A stretch of DNA of 36,547 nt from a virus, in IMG/VR virus record IMGVR_UViG_3300042691_033510, positions 1 to 36,547 of that record, one strand, 5' to 3'. The notes beneath the pieces are model-generated. The model saw only the letters and a program-made list of their open reading frames with translations, was not told where the DNA came from and did no database searches. Shown piece after piece: positions 1-5,114 of this stretch (position 1 is the stretch's first letter; each line of letters opens with the position of its first letter). A program made the position numbers and the translations under genes.

Positions 1-149
1 AGAGGAAGCGGAAGCGAGAAGCGGCAGAAGAAGCGAAGAGGCAAGCGGAAGCCGCTCAGAAAGAGAAAGATGAACACCGATCGCGTTGGGAAGAGAGAAC
101 AAGAGCTGCGCCGAAGAATTCTCGATGGTTTCGAGGTGCAACATTTTAA
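1..149 (+). CDS. 3' fragment of DUF2786-like protein (copy of 35990..36460)
   Basis: This is the redundant 3' end of the gene that starts at about 35990. It is cut here only because the circular genome was opened inside it. The encoded stretch is a charged Lys/Glu/Arg-rich coiled-coil tail ending in an aromatic motif, with the stop at 147-149. It is not a separate gene. Confidence 0.9.
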   Translation, partial: RKRKREAAEEAKRQAEAAQKEKDEHRSRWEERTRAAPKNSRWFRGATF

Positions 150-236
150 CCGCCCTGCAAGGGCACAAAAAGGAGAAGACGATGCAAGCTGTTAAAGAAG
201 AAACTACCCCCCCCCAATACGGGGAAACTAACTTAG
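1..236. repeat. Terminal direct repeat, left copy
   Basis: Identical to 36312-36547, including the nine-C run at 207-215 (36518-36526). The copy covers the 3' end of one gene and the start of the next. This is what an assembler produces from a circular or circularly permuted molecule. A true short terminal repeat cannot be excluded, but it would be odd for one to end inside two coding genes. Unit genome length is therefore about 36,311 bp. Confidence 0.95.
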
Positions 237-481
237 CTAATGAGGAGATTGAGATACTCCTTGAGGCGCTAGAGTCCTGGGAAAGCAAGGGCTCCGCTGG
301 CCGACTGATGAGTTCGATGATGACCGGTCTAATGTCGAAGAACTTGTCAGAAAGGGAACAGAAAGAACTTGAGGAGAGGGATCGACAAGCGGAAGAAAAG
401 TATGCGTTTGAGGTTAAAGCTCGGCGCAATAAGAGCGTTTTGCTTCAGGCAAAGCTGATTCGAATGATGCAAGGACATTGA
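182..481 (+). CDS. Small acidic/charged phage protein, unknown function
   Basis: 99 aa. The ATG at 182 is preceded by an AAGGAG ribosome site and lies after the stop of the upstream gene (149). The longer open frame from 86 would overlap that gene, so 182 is preferred. The N-terminal third is acidic and contains EEIEILLEALESWESKG. The middle is Met/Ser-rich, and the C-terminal part is a charged helix likely to form a coiled coil. No catalytic motif is visible. It begins the chain of very small genes that ends at tRNA-Cys. The family is not recognised. Confidence 0.7.
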   Translation: MQAVKEETTPPQYGETNLANEEIEILLEALESWESKGSAGRLMSSMMTGLMSKNLSEREQKELEERDRQAEEKYAFEVKARRNKSVLLQAKLIRMMQGH

Positions 482-572
482 ACAACATGCTATCGCTCGC
501 GCCCATCTGCTATCTTGGCTTTCTCACGAGAGCCTTGGGGCGCGGGCGGTGGCTCTTTTTGGGGGGAGGGAG
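482..572 (+). promoter_or_regulatory. Attenuator-like leader with competing hairpins
   Basis: The gap between two early genes holds mutually exclusive RNA folds. One pairs 517-523 (GGCTTTC) with 528-534 (GAGAGCC) around a four-base loop, and 498-504 (CGCGCCC) can close around it with 538-544 (GGGCGCG). The other pairs 529-534 (AGAGCC) with 551-556 (GGCTCT), followed directly by T's at 556-560 in terminator style. The shared GAGAGCC arm can join only one fold at a time, as in a transcription attenuator. The function is inferred from pairing alone. Confidence 0.45.
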
Positions 573-938
573 ATGACAACCCGTGAGGAATTAGAGGACC
601 AGCTCGAAGACTTGCTTTGGGAGAAAGAGCAAGAGTTAGCAAGGCTCGATTCTATTAAAGCGCAGGTCGAAGAGGCGCGGAGAAGTGCGGCCATAACCGG
701 GGACTACTCCGATAGCGATTGGTACAATCGAGCAGAGGGCGCTCAGAGGGCTTGCTCGCGGAATATCCAGAAAATTAACCACGACATTAGCGCAACTAAT
801 CGAAAACTGAAGCGACTCAACATTGAAGAGTCGGATAGCGAATATAGGCGGTTTCGGATAGCCGCTCACAGATTGCTCGACGCTGACACCTTCCAACGGA
901 TAGTTGACGAAGTGGCAAAGGATAAGGAAAAACCATGA
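573..938 (+). CDS. Coiled-coil small phage protein, unknown function
   Basis: 121 aa from the ATG at 573, which follows a GGGAGGG ribosome site. An upstream in-frame start at 549 lies inside the hairpin leader and is less likely. The protein is almost entirely alpha-helical and highly charged. Glu/Asp-rich heptads are at the start (TREELEDQLEDLLWEKEQEL), followed by an Arg/Lys-rich middle. The stop overlaps the next start as ATGA. No enzymatic motif is seen. The position directly after the attenuator-like leader suggests that its expression and that of the downstream chain is regulated there. Confidence 0.7.
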   Translation: MTTREELEDQLEDLLWEKEQELARLDSIKAQVEEARRSAAITGDYSDSDWYNRAEGAQRACSRNIQKINHDISATNRKLKRLNIEESDSEYRRFRIAAHRLLDADTFQRIVDEVAKDKEKP

Positions 939-1168
939 CGGATATACAGAAGTTGAGAGAGTTGCGCAGGATGACGTGCGATGAGCGGGTCCACCACATC
1001 GAGCGAAAGCAAGCTCGTTGGGAGCTTGTAGCTGCCCTCCCCTCCCTCCTCGACGAACTGGAGAAGCTGAGGGCGGAGATAGCCTTTCGAGATGCGCCGG
1101 ACGAGCCATTGAGTAAGGAAGAGATAGATTCCATTGTTGAGCGCGTTGTTTCAGGAGGTGAGCTATGA
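935..1168 (+). CDS. Small hypothetical protein
   Basis: 77 aa, coupled by ATGA overlaps to both neighbours (935-938 and 1165-1168). The N-terminal part is rich in Arg, His and Glu, and the C-terminal part is acidic with DEPLSKEEIDSIVERVV. It is probably a helical soluble protein. No known family is recognised. It belongs to a run of six genes whose stops and starts overlap by four bases, so translation is probably coupled along the run. Confidence 0.65.
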   Translation: MTDIQKLRELRRMTCDERVHHIERKQARWELVAALPSLLDELEKLRAEIAFRDAPDEPLSKEEIDSIVERVVSGGEL

Positions 1169-1419
1169 CCAACAAAGAGCTGATTGAGAAGCTGAGAGCG
1201 CACGCTCCTACCTGCGCCTGCAATTCGATCGACGAGGTTGTTACCCTCTGCGATCGCTTGGAAGCTGCCGACGCTGAGATTGACCGTCTCAAGGGGCTGG
1301 TTCGGTGGATGCACAAACAGATGAACTTCGTCTGGGACGGAGACGCTTTCACTATATTTACCGGCCTTGAAGACTGCCCAGAGAAAACCGAGATTGAGAA
1401 GATTGTGGGGGCAGGATGA
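1165..1419 (+). CDS. Small hypothetical protein
   Basis: 84 aa. The start follows a GGAGGTGAGCT ribosome site inside the end of the previous gene and overlaps its stop as ATGA. A helical N-terminal part (NKELIEKLRAHAPTCACN) contains a CAC pair, followed by an acidic helix with LEAADAEIDRLKGLV. This resembles the small Ala/Glu-rich accessory proteins common in phage early regions that lie next to Ead/Ea22-like genes. No function can be assigned. Confidence 0.65.
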   Translation: MTNKELIEKLRAHAPTCACNSIDEVVTLCDRLEAADAEIDRLKGLVRWMHKQMNFVWDGDAFTIFTGLEDCPEKTEIEKIVGAG

Positions 1420-1751
1420 ACCTGAAAGCGATTAAAGAGCGGTGTGAGCAGGCTGTGCCTGGTCAGTGGAGATACGACGAAGGAACGCTTTTTGTTGGCG
1501 CTTATTTTCAAGATGGCGGCGCTACGTCCATTTGCGAAGTTAATCCGAAGTCGACGCTCTGGTGGAATTACGCAGAGAACAACGGGCGCTTCATAGCAGG
1601 AGCCCGCACCGATCTCCCCGCCCTAGTCTCTTGGATTGAGAGAGCAAAAGGACTGCTAGACCTCCTCCTGTCCGAGCCGTTTTACTTAGAGGCATACGCA
1701 GTTAACATTCAAGAAGAAGCACGAAAACTACTAGCGGAGCTGGAATCATGA
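1416..1751 (+). CDS. Ead/Ea22-like small phage protein
   Basis: 111 aa. The pattern is typical of a very common phage accessory family. An N-terminal helix (LKAIKERCEQA) runs into VPGQWRYDE, then a short beta region, then NGRFIAGARTDLPALVSWIERA, where the FIA.AR.D.PAL block is the family signature. A C-terminal helix follows. The start overlaps the preceding stop as ATGA. Members occur in phage early operons and their role is largely unknown. The family resemblance is from memory of the motif, not a search. Confidence 0.7.
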   Translation: MNLKAIKERCEQAVPGQWRYDEGTLFVGAYFQDGGATSICEVNPKSTLWWNYAENNGRFIAGARTDLPALVSWIERAKGLLDLLLSEPFYLEAYAVNIQEEARKLLAELES

Positions 1752-1948
1752 GAGCCTGGGTTGTGTTTGATAGGGAAGGAAACCCTGTCTCGGCAGACTT
1801 AAGCGAGGAGCAAGCAAAGGATGACGCGGCGAAGCTGGTCCTGGACTACAGCTGGGGAAGTCTCGAAGGCCTAGGCTACACATGCCAGCTGTGCATCATC
1901 CACCCGATACCGGTTGAGCAACTGGAGAGGGAGGAGGAGAAACAATGA
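1748..1948 (+). CDS. Small hypothetical protein
   Basis: 66 aa, ATGA-coupled on both sides. It begins with a short beta-like segment (AWVVFDREGNPVSADLS), followed by a helix and a second beta segment containing CQLC, and ends in an acidic tail (EQLEREEEKQ). The tail-coding DNA is purine-rich and doubles as the ribosome site of the next gene (GAGGGAGGAGG). The alpha/beta pattern looks like a real small fold, but the family is not recognised. Confidence 0.6.
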   Translation: MRAWVVFDREGNPVSADLSEEQAKDDAAKLVLDYSWGSLEGLGYTCQLCIIHPIPVEQLEREEEKQ

Positions 1949-2328
1949 GCACTAAAGACCCTAAGCCCTGGGAGCCGGGAGAGAGAAGCGCTGCCCGTTT
2001 AAAGTTTTGGCCGGAGGAATTCCCTTATCCGTGGGAATCAAGCTTCGATATCGATGCTTACTGCCAGCGTTTTGCAAGCGTCAGAGTCGAGCACGGCCTA
2101 ATCCCGGATATGGCAGAGGTTCTACGAGATGCCATGCTCGGACGGATTCGGGAGCTGGAGGAGGAACTAGCGAACGTCAAGCCAGTTCTAGAATGGTGCT
2201 ATGAGCAAATGACGGCCTTCGATGACGGATGGGGCACTATCTTACAGCAGAGCAAAGCACCGGAGAGAGAAGTGTTGATTTCTTTTATCAAGAGGGAAGA
2301 GAAGGATAAGGGTCCAAGCTCCGCCTGA
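1945..2328 (+). CDS. Hypothetical protein, last protein gene of the early unit
   Basis: 127 aa, started by an ATGA overlap with a strong GGGAGGAGG site upstream. The first 50 residues are Trp/Pro/Phe-rich (WEPGERSAARLKFWPEEF), followed by a long helix containing RIRELEEELANVKPVL and a short acidic-basic tail. No catalytic motif is visible. It is followed by two hairpins and tRNA-Cys, so it is the last protein-coding gene of the rightward transcript. Confidence 0.65.
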   Translation: MSTKDPKPWEPGERSAARLKFWPEEFPYPWESSFDIDAYCQRFASVRVEHGLIPDMAEVLRDAMLGRIRELEEELANVKPVLEWCYEQMTAFDDGWGTILQQSKAPEREVLISFIKREEKDKGPSSA

Positions 2329-2340
2329 ACCCTCTATGTA

Positions 2341-2393
2341 AACCGCCTCATGCGGGTTATAGTGTCTCGTCCCGAGGCTTCCTTTCCTCGGGA
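2341..2393 (+). terminator. Two stem-loops between last early gene and tRNA-Cys
   Basis: The first hairpin (2341-2357) pairs AACC/GC with GC/GGTT around a one-base bulge. The second (2370-2393) is a perfect 8-bp stem, TCCCGAGG/CCTCGGGA, with an 8-base loop. No U-run follows, so this is not a standard intrinsic terminator. It could be a processing signal that frees the tRNA at 2399, or a transcript stabiliser. Confidence 0.4.
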
Positions 2394-2398
2394 GGTTT

Positions 2399-2469
2399 GA
2401 TCCGATGGTAGAGCGGCGATACGCTGGATTGCAAACCCAGTTAGGCAGGTTCGACTCCTGCTCGGATCT
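2399..2469 (+). tRNA. tRNA-Cys (anticodon GCA)
   Basis: A 71-nt cloverleaf is readable. The acceptor GATCCGA pairs with TCGGATC, the D stem is GTA/TAC, and the anticodon stem 2424-2428/2436-2440 has one A-C mismatch. The loop has GCA at 2431-2433, the T arm is GCAGG-TTCGACT-CCTGC, and the discriminator is U73 as in cysteine tRNAs. CCA is not encoded. It is the only tRNA I can see. It probably supplements host Cys-tRNA during infection. It ends head-on against the late operon, overlapping the last codon of the 37-aa gene on the other strand. Confidence 0.9.
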
Positions 2470-2581
2470 ACCGCTTCTTTGCCTTCTTACACTTCGGTCG
2501 ATGCTTGGCCCGGTGGTTGCGAGTCGAGTCGTGCATCTTGAGCTGAACCGGCTTCCACACGTAGACGCGCGCCTTTTTCAT
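2468..2581 (-). CDS. 37-aa strongly basic microprotein
   Basis: The ATG at 2581 is preceded by a near-perfect AGGAGGTT site. The 37-residue product contains about 16 Lys/Arg and 3 His. It begins MKKARVYVWKPVQLKMHDST and ends in KKAKKR. The stop (2470-2468) overlaps the 3' end of tRNA-Cys on the other strand by two bases. It is the last gene of the late operon, 48 bp after the zinc-ribbon gene. Its charge suggests RNA, DNA or ribosome binding, which is inference only. The strong ribosome site is the main evidence that it is real. Confidence 0.65.
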   Translation of the reverse strand: MKKARVYVWKPVQLKMHDSTRNHRAKHRPKCKKAKKR

Positions 2582-2629
2582 ATAACCTCCTGTGGTTCGA
2601 GATTGGACCCGTATAGCGAATCGAAAGAA

Positions 2630-2905
2630 CTACCAGGGAAGATTAGGCTCTACCCCGCAATTAATGCAGAACAACTGCTCAGGAGTAATGCCGAAATAAC
2701 GGCAACCGCAGCTACACTCCCAAGCCGGATACTTGTGAACCATGCCTTCGTAAGTTCCCTTGAACGATTGACACGACGGGCATTCAAAGTTGAAGACGCC
2801 TAGAGGCGATACGGCCTGCCATTTGTGTTTGCATGCAAGACATAAAGCCGGACCCTCCATGTGAGGCTTGTACGCATTGAAGTCGATTACCTCGGCTGCC
2901 ATCAT
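2630..2905 (-). CDS. Double zinc-ribbon phage protein
   Basis: 91 aa with two four-cysteine clusters: C22xxC25 with C42xxC45, and CSCGC (64-68) with C80xxC83. Both fit zinc ribbons. The N-terminal stretch AEVIDFNAYKPHMEGPALCL matches a small protein seen in many proteobacterial phages, mostly unannotated. The start overlaps the preceding stop as ATGA, and a second ATG follows immediately. A role in nucleic-acid or protein binding is inferred from the ribbons. It lies at the far end of the late operon. Confidence 0.75.
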   Translation of the reverse strand: MMAAEVIDFNAYKPHMEGPALCLACKHKWQAVSPLGVFNFECPSCQSFKGTYEGMVHKYPAWECSCGCRYFGITPEQLFCINCGVEPNLPW

Positions 2906-3306
2906 CTCACCGCGCTACACTTGCGACCGCAGACTTTCCTGAGCCGCGCCACGAGTCCCTGAGTCTGAACAAGCGTGTCCTTGCAAGCCGTCCAATGATC
3001 CCGGTACGGCTGCCCGTTTGGATGGTAACAATTCGGTATTTCAATCGGCGGTAGACTTGGCCCGGGACTGGGACATGGGGCGGGCAGCGGCACTTTTACC
3101 TTCTCCGTGCGAAAACTAAGCGGGGGGCTTTCTATGCCGTTGGTGCGGTAGCTAAAGCTGTAAAGCGTGTCCTCTGCGAGAGAAAACTGAACCCGGCCTG
3201 AATTGTCTGATATGCACACCTGAGGCTCGCCTGCTCTTTGGTAGCAAACCTCATGTTGCGCCCCAAGCATAACAGACCAATGCACGAGAACGACCGCGGC
3301 TCCCAT
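2902..3306 (-). CDS. Hypothetical proline-rich, possibly exported protein
   Basis: 134 aa. The N-terminal 15 residues are hydrophobic (GAAVVLVHWSVML) and may act as an export or membrane signal, although no clear basic start or cleavage site is seen. A beta-rich segment follows, then a proline-rich linker (residues 70-90, PLPAPCPSPGPSLPP), and a Cys-containing C-terminal helix with RKVCGRKC. It lies three bases after the holin-like gene. An o-spanin-like role is conceivable given the Pro-rich linker and lysis neighbours, but no lipobox is visible. Confidence 0.55.
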   Translation of the reverse strand: MGAAVVLVHWSVMLGAQHEVCYQRAGEPQVCISDNSGRVQFSLAEDTLYSFSYRTNGIESPPLSFRTEKVKVPLPAPCPSPGPSLPPIEIPNCYHPNGQPYRDHWTACKDTLVQTQGLVARLRKVCGRKCSAVR

Positions 3307-3309
3307 GGT

Positions 3310-3561
3310 TTACTCTTTCTTCTTTGTCCAAAAGATGTCGATGAGGTCGATAGCTTGCCCGCCGAGAACAATTAAAGCCCCCAACGCAACGGTGCTAACA
3401 TCCACGATCTGACCGGCGACATTACCGGCGGCATCGGCCACCTCAGGAGGAACGTGCACCATTGGCTTGCCCGTGAAGGCCATGACAGTTCCGAACACGA
3501 GCATGCCGCTCGAAACAACGGAGGCGGCGATTCGTCCATATTGAGTTTTTGGCTTTTCCAT
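3310..3561 (-). CDS. Small membrane protein, holin candidate
   Basis: 83 aa from the ATG at 3561, which has an AAGGAG site. An upstream ATG at 3594 overlaps the previous stop but lacks a ribosome site. Two hydrophobic segments are visible (IAASVVSSGMLVFGTVMAF and VDVSTVALGALIVLGGQAI), separated by a short loop, with a basic start and KKK at the C terminus. Size and topology fit a class II-type holin. The lysozyme is far away at the other end of the late operon, so the assignment rests only on topology. Confidence 0.55.
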   Translation of the reverse strand: MEKPKTQYGRIAASVVSSGMLVFGTVMAFTGKPMVHVPPEVADAAGNVAGQIVDVSTVALGALIVLGGQAIDLIDIFWTKKKE

Positions 3562-3590
3562 TTGTCTCCTTGGGTTGAAATTGTGGGTAG

Positions 3591-4751
3591 TCATCTCATG
3601 GCGCCGTCGCGGCCGTATGGGTAAACCACGTATCGAGCGCGACCTTCGTCGATGGAAATGAACGGTGAGCCAGAAACAATCTCAGCCTGTTGCCCTATCC
3701 AGAACGAAGTTTTTTTTGAGTAGTAGCGAGGGTAGATCCCATCGAGCCAGTTCCGCGGGTCGTTGCAGTTGTTATAGAGGACGAAACATTGAAGCGTGTC
3801 GATGTGTGCGCCGTTCTGGGCGTAGATCTTGAGAGTGTTTGGGTTTGCAACTCTTCCCTTTTTGTCTTTAAAAGGAAGCGTGATGAGTAGGCCCTTGCAG
3901 TCCTTACCCTGGCATCCTTTAGGGTTTCTTGGCGTACCGCCGTGGTTGTCTGAATATGGTTTCCAAATGCGTCCACCATCAAGTCGCCTATGTCCGGGAT
4001 ACGCTGGTCGAGGATACGTCAAGCGAATCATCGAGTAGAACTCATCCTGCGTAGGGCAGTCAGTTCGATCTCGAGCGGCCCGCCTGTCTTTGTTCGAGAA
4101 TTTACAGTTGAGCGAGGTGTCCCATTCTAAATACGCTTCGCGCGCCTTCTTTCGGTGCTCGAAGGTATCGACGTCGAATACTCCGTTTGCATCGTCGTCT
4201 CCTCCATCCTGGGAAATCCAGGCAGTGCCAGCTGGCGGCTTGCGGTTTCCGTGCACCTCACGAGTTGCCCGCCTATCGTAAGCGCGCTGCCCGGAATCGA
4301 TCCAGCCATCAGTATCAGTCAGATAGGGGTTCAGTGCGTTATGCACCGCCGCGGATTCTGCTTCCCCTGCCCAATGCTCGCAGGTCGCGGACGGGCGGAA
4401 TTTAATGTGAGAGAATCGCTTTGCCCAGCCATTGAACTTGATTGCCGTCGGAACGAGTGAAGAAGCTGGGGCGAGGGCGTGGTTGTTGTTCCACTTGAAG
4501 TGTCCTCGGAACTGAGAAACTTTGCCCGTCTCAAGAAGCCTGATGATGCAGGAATCATCGTCACCAAACGTGGAATCGATGAACGCGCCAAAAGGGATCG
4601 GTTTTGCTAGCGTCCTAACCGCTCGCAGCATCGCTTCGCAGTCCCAGTGCCGCGACTTGATGCCAAGAAGATCAATACCCACCTCTTGCGCCCTTGCAAC
4701 TTCGCAGAAAATGCCAAGGCAGACTGTTAAGAGGATAAATAATCTCTTCAT
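3591..4751 (-). CDS. Large secreted protein of unknown function
   Basis: 386 aa from the ATG at 4751, which overlaps the upstream stop as ATGA. The frame is open further upstream, but only this start gives a clean signal peptide: MKRLFILLTVCLGIFCEVARAQ with cleavage likely after ARA. The mature part has about nine cysteines and Asp-rich loops (YLTDTDGWIDSG, GGDDDANGVFDVD) like calcium-binding turns. A region rich in Trp/His/Glu (HWAGEAESAAVHN) could hold an active site. No family is recognised. Its place after the fibre and small tail genes suggests an exported enzyme or an adsorption/lysis accessory. Confidence 0.65.
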   Translation of the reverse strand: MKRLFILLTVCLGIFCEVARAQEVGIDLLGIKSRHWDCEAMLRAVRTLAKPIPFGAFIDSTFGDDDSCIIRLLETGKVSQFRGHFKWNNNHALAPASSLVPTAIKFNGWAKRFSHIKFRPSATCEHWAGEAESAAVHNALNPYLTDTDGWIDSGQRAYDRRATREVHGNRKPPAGTAWISQDGGDDDANGVFDVDTFEHRKKAREAYLEWDTSLNCKFSNKDRRAARDRTDCPTQDEFYSMIRLTYPRPAYPGHRRLDGGRIWKPYSDNHGGTPRNPKGCQGKDCKGLLITLPFKDKKGRVANPNTLKIYAQNGAHIDTLQCFVLYNNCNDPRNWLDGIYPRYYSKKTSFWIGQQAEIVSGSPFISIDEGRARYVVYPYGRDGAMR

Positions 4752-5071
4752 AGCGCTTGTTCCCGAATGACCAAGGTGGCATCCTCTTGCAGCACTTTGC
4801 CGTTGCTTTGAACGAGGTTCAGTCTCACCCTGTAGATATCCCAAGGCTTTGCCCCGGTTTTGAGCGTGATGGTTGCAAGGTTGGTGCTTGCCGAAGTGGT
4901 GACTGACGCAGACGCCAGAATCAGATCTGTAACGTCGATGTCGTAGGAATCGTAGACCTCCGCAGTTCCGCCAGAGGCAGACAGGGTGACGTCATCGGGC
5001 AAAGAGTCGGACATATCCGCCGCGTAAGCGTTATTTTCCCCCGGCAATGCTTCGAATTCGATGGTCGCCAT
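4748..5071 (-). CDS. Small beta-rich minor structural protein
   Basis: 107 aa, nearly all predicted beta strand. The acidic start (ATIEFEALPGENNAYAADMSD) is followed by Ser/Thr-rich strands (LILASASVTTSASTNLATIT). It resembles a single Ig-like or fibre-associated domain. It lies directly after the repeat-rich fibre gene. The -10 box of a putative late promoter (5078-5114) lies so close that transcription would start at or near this ATG. Ribosome binding upstream is weak (no GGAGG), in keeping with that. Confidence 0.6.
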   Translation of the reverse strand: MATIEFEALPGENNAYAADMSDSLPDDVTLSASGGTAEVYDSYDIDVTDLILASASVTTSASTNLATITLKTGAKPWDIYRVRLNLVQSNGKVLQEDATLVIREQAL

Positions 5072-5077
5072 GTGGGC

Positions 5078-5114
5078 ATGATACGGGCGAGTTGCCCGGC
5101 CTTCATACGGTTAA
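5078..5114 (-). promoter_or_regulatory. Putative late promoter (motif copy 6)
   Basis: Reading leftward, TTAACCGTATGAA (5114-5102) is followed after 18 bp by TATCAT (5083-5078). The first base of the motif overlaps the stop codon of the fibre gene. The start codon at 5071 lies about 7 bases past the -10 box, so a transcript would be nearly leaderless. A GC hairpin (CGGGC/GCCCG) occupies the spacer. It is one of six copies of the shared motif. Confidence 0.55.

Noticed and set aside
636-1511. Long open frame on the minus strand across the early small genes
   Set aside because: It runs antisense through five tightly coupled plus-strand genes with proper ribosome sites, and its protein looks unstructured and Ser/Arg-rich.
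2399-2469. tRNA-Cys as a phage attachment site
   Set aside because: The full cloverleaf with conserved U73 suggests a working tRNA, and the integrase lies 7 kb away across the join. An att role cannot be excluded but has no support.
2405-2803. Plus-strand open frame across tRNA and the zinc-ribbon gene
   Set aside because: Overlaps the tRNA cloverleaf and the conserved double zinc-ribbon gene on the other strand, and has no ribosome site.
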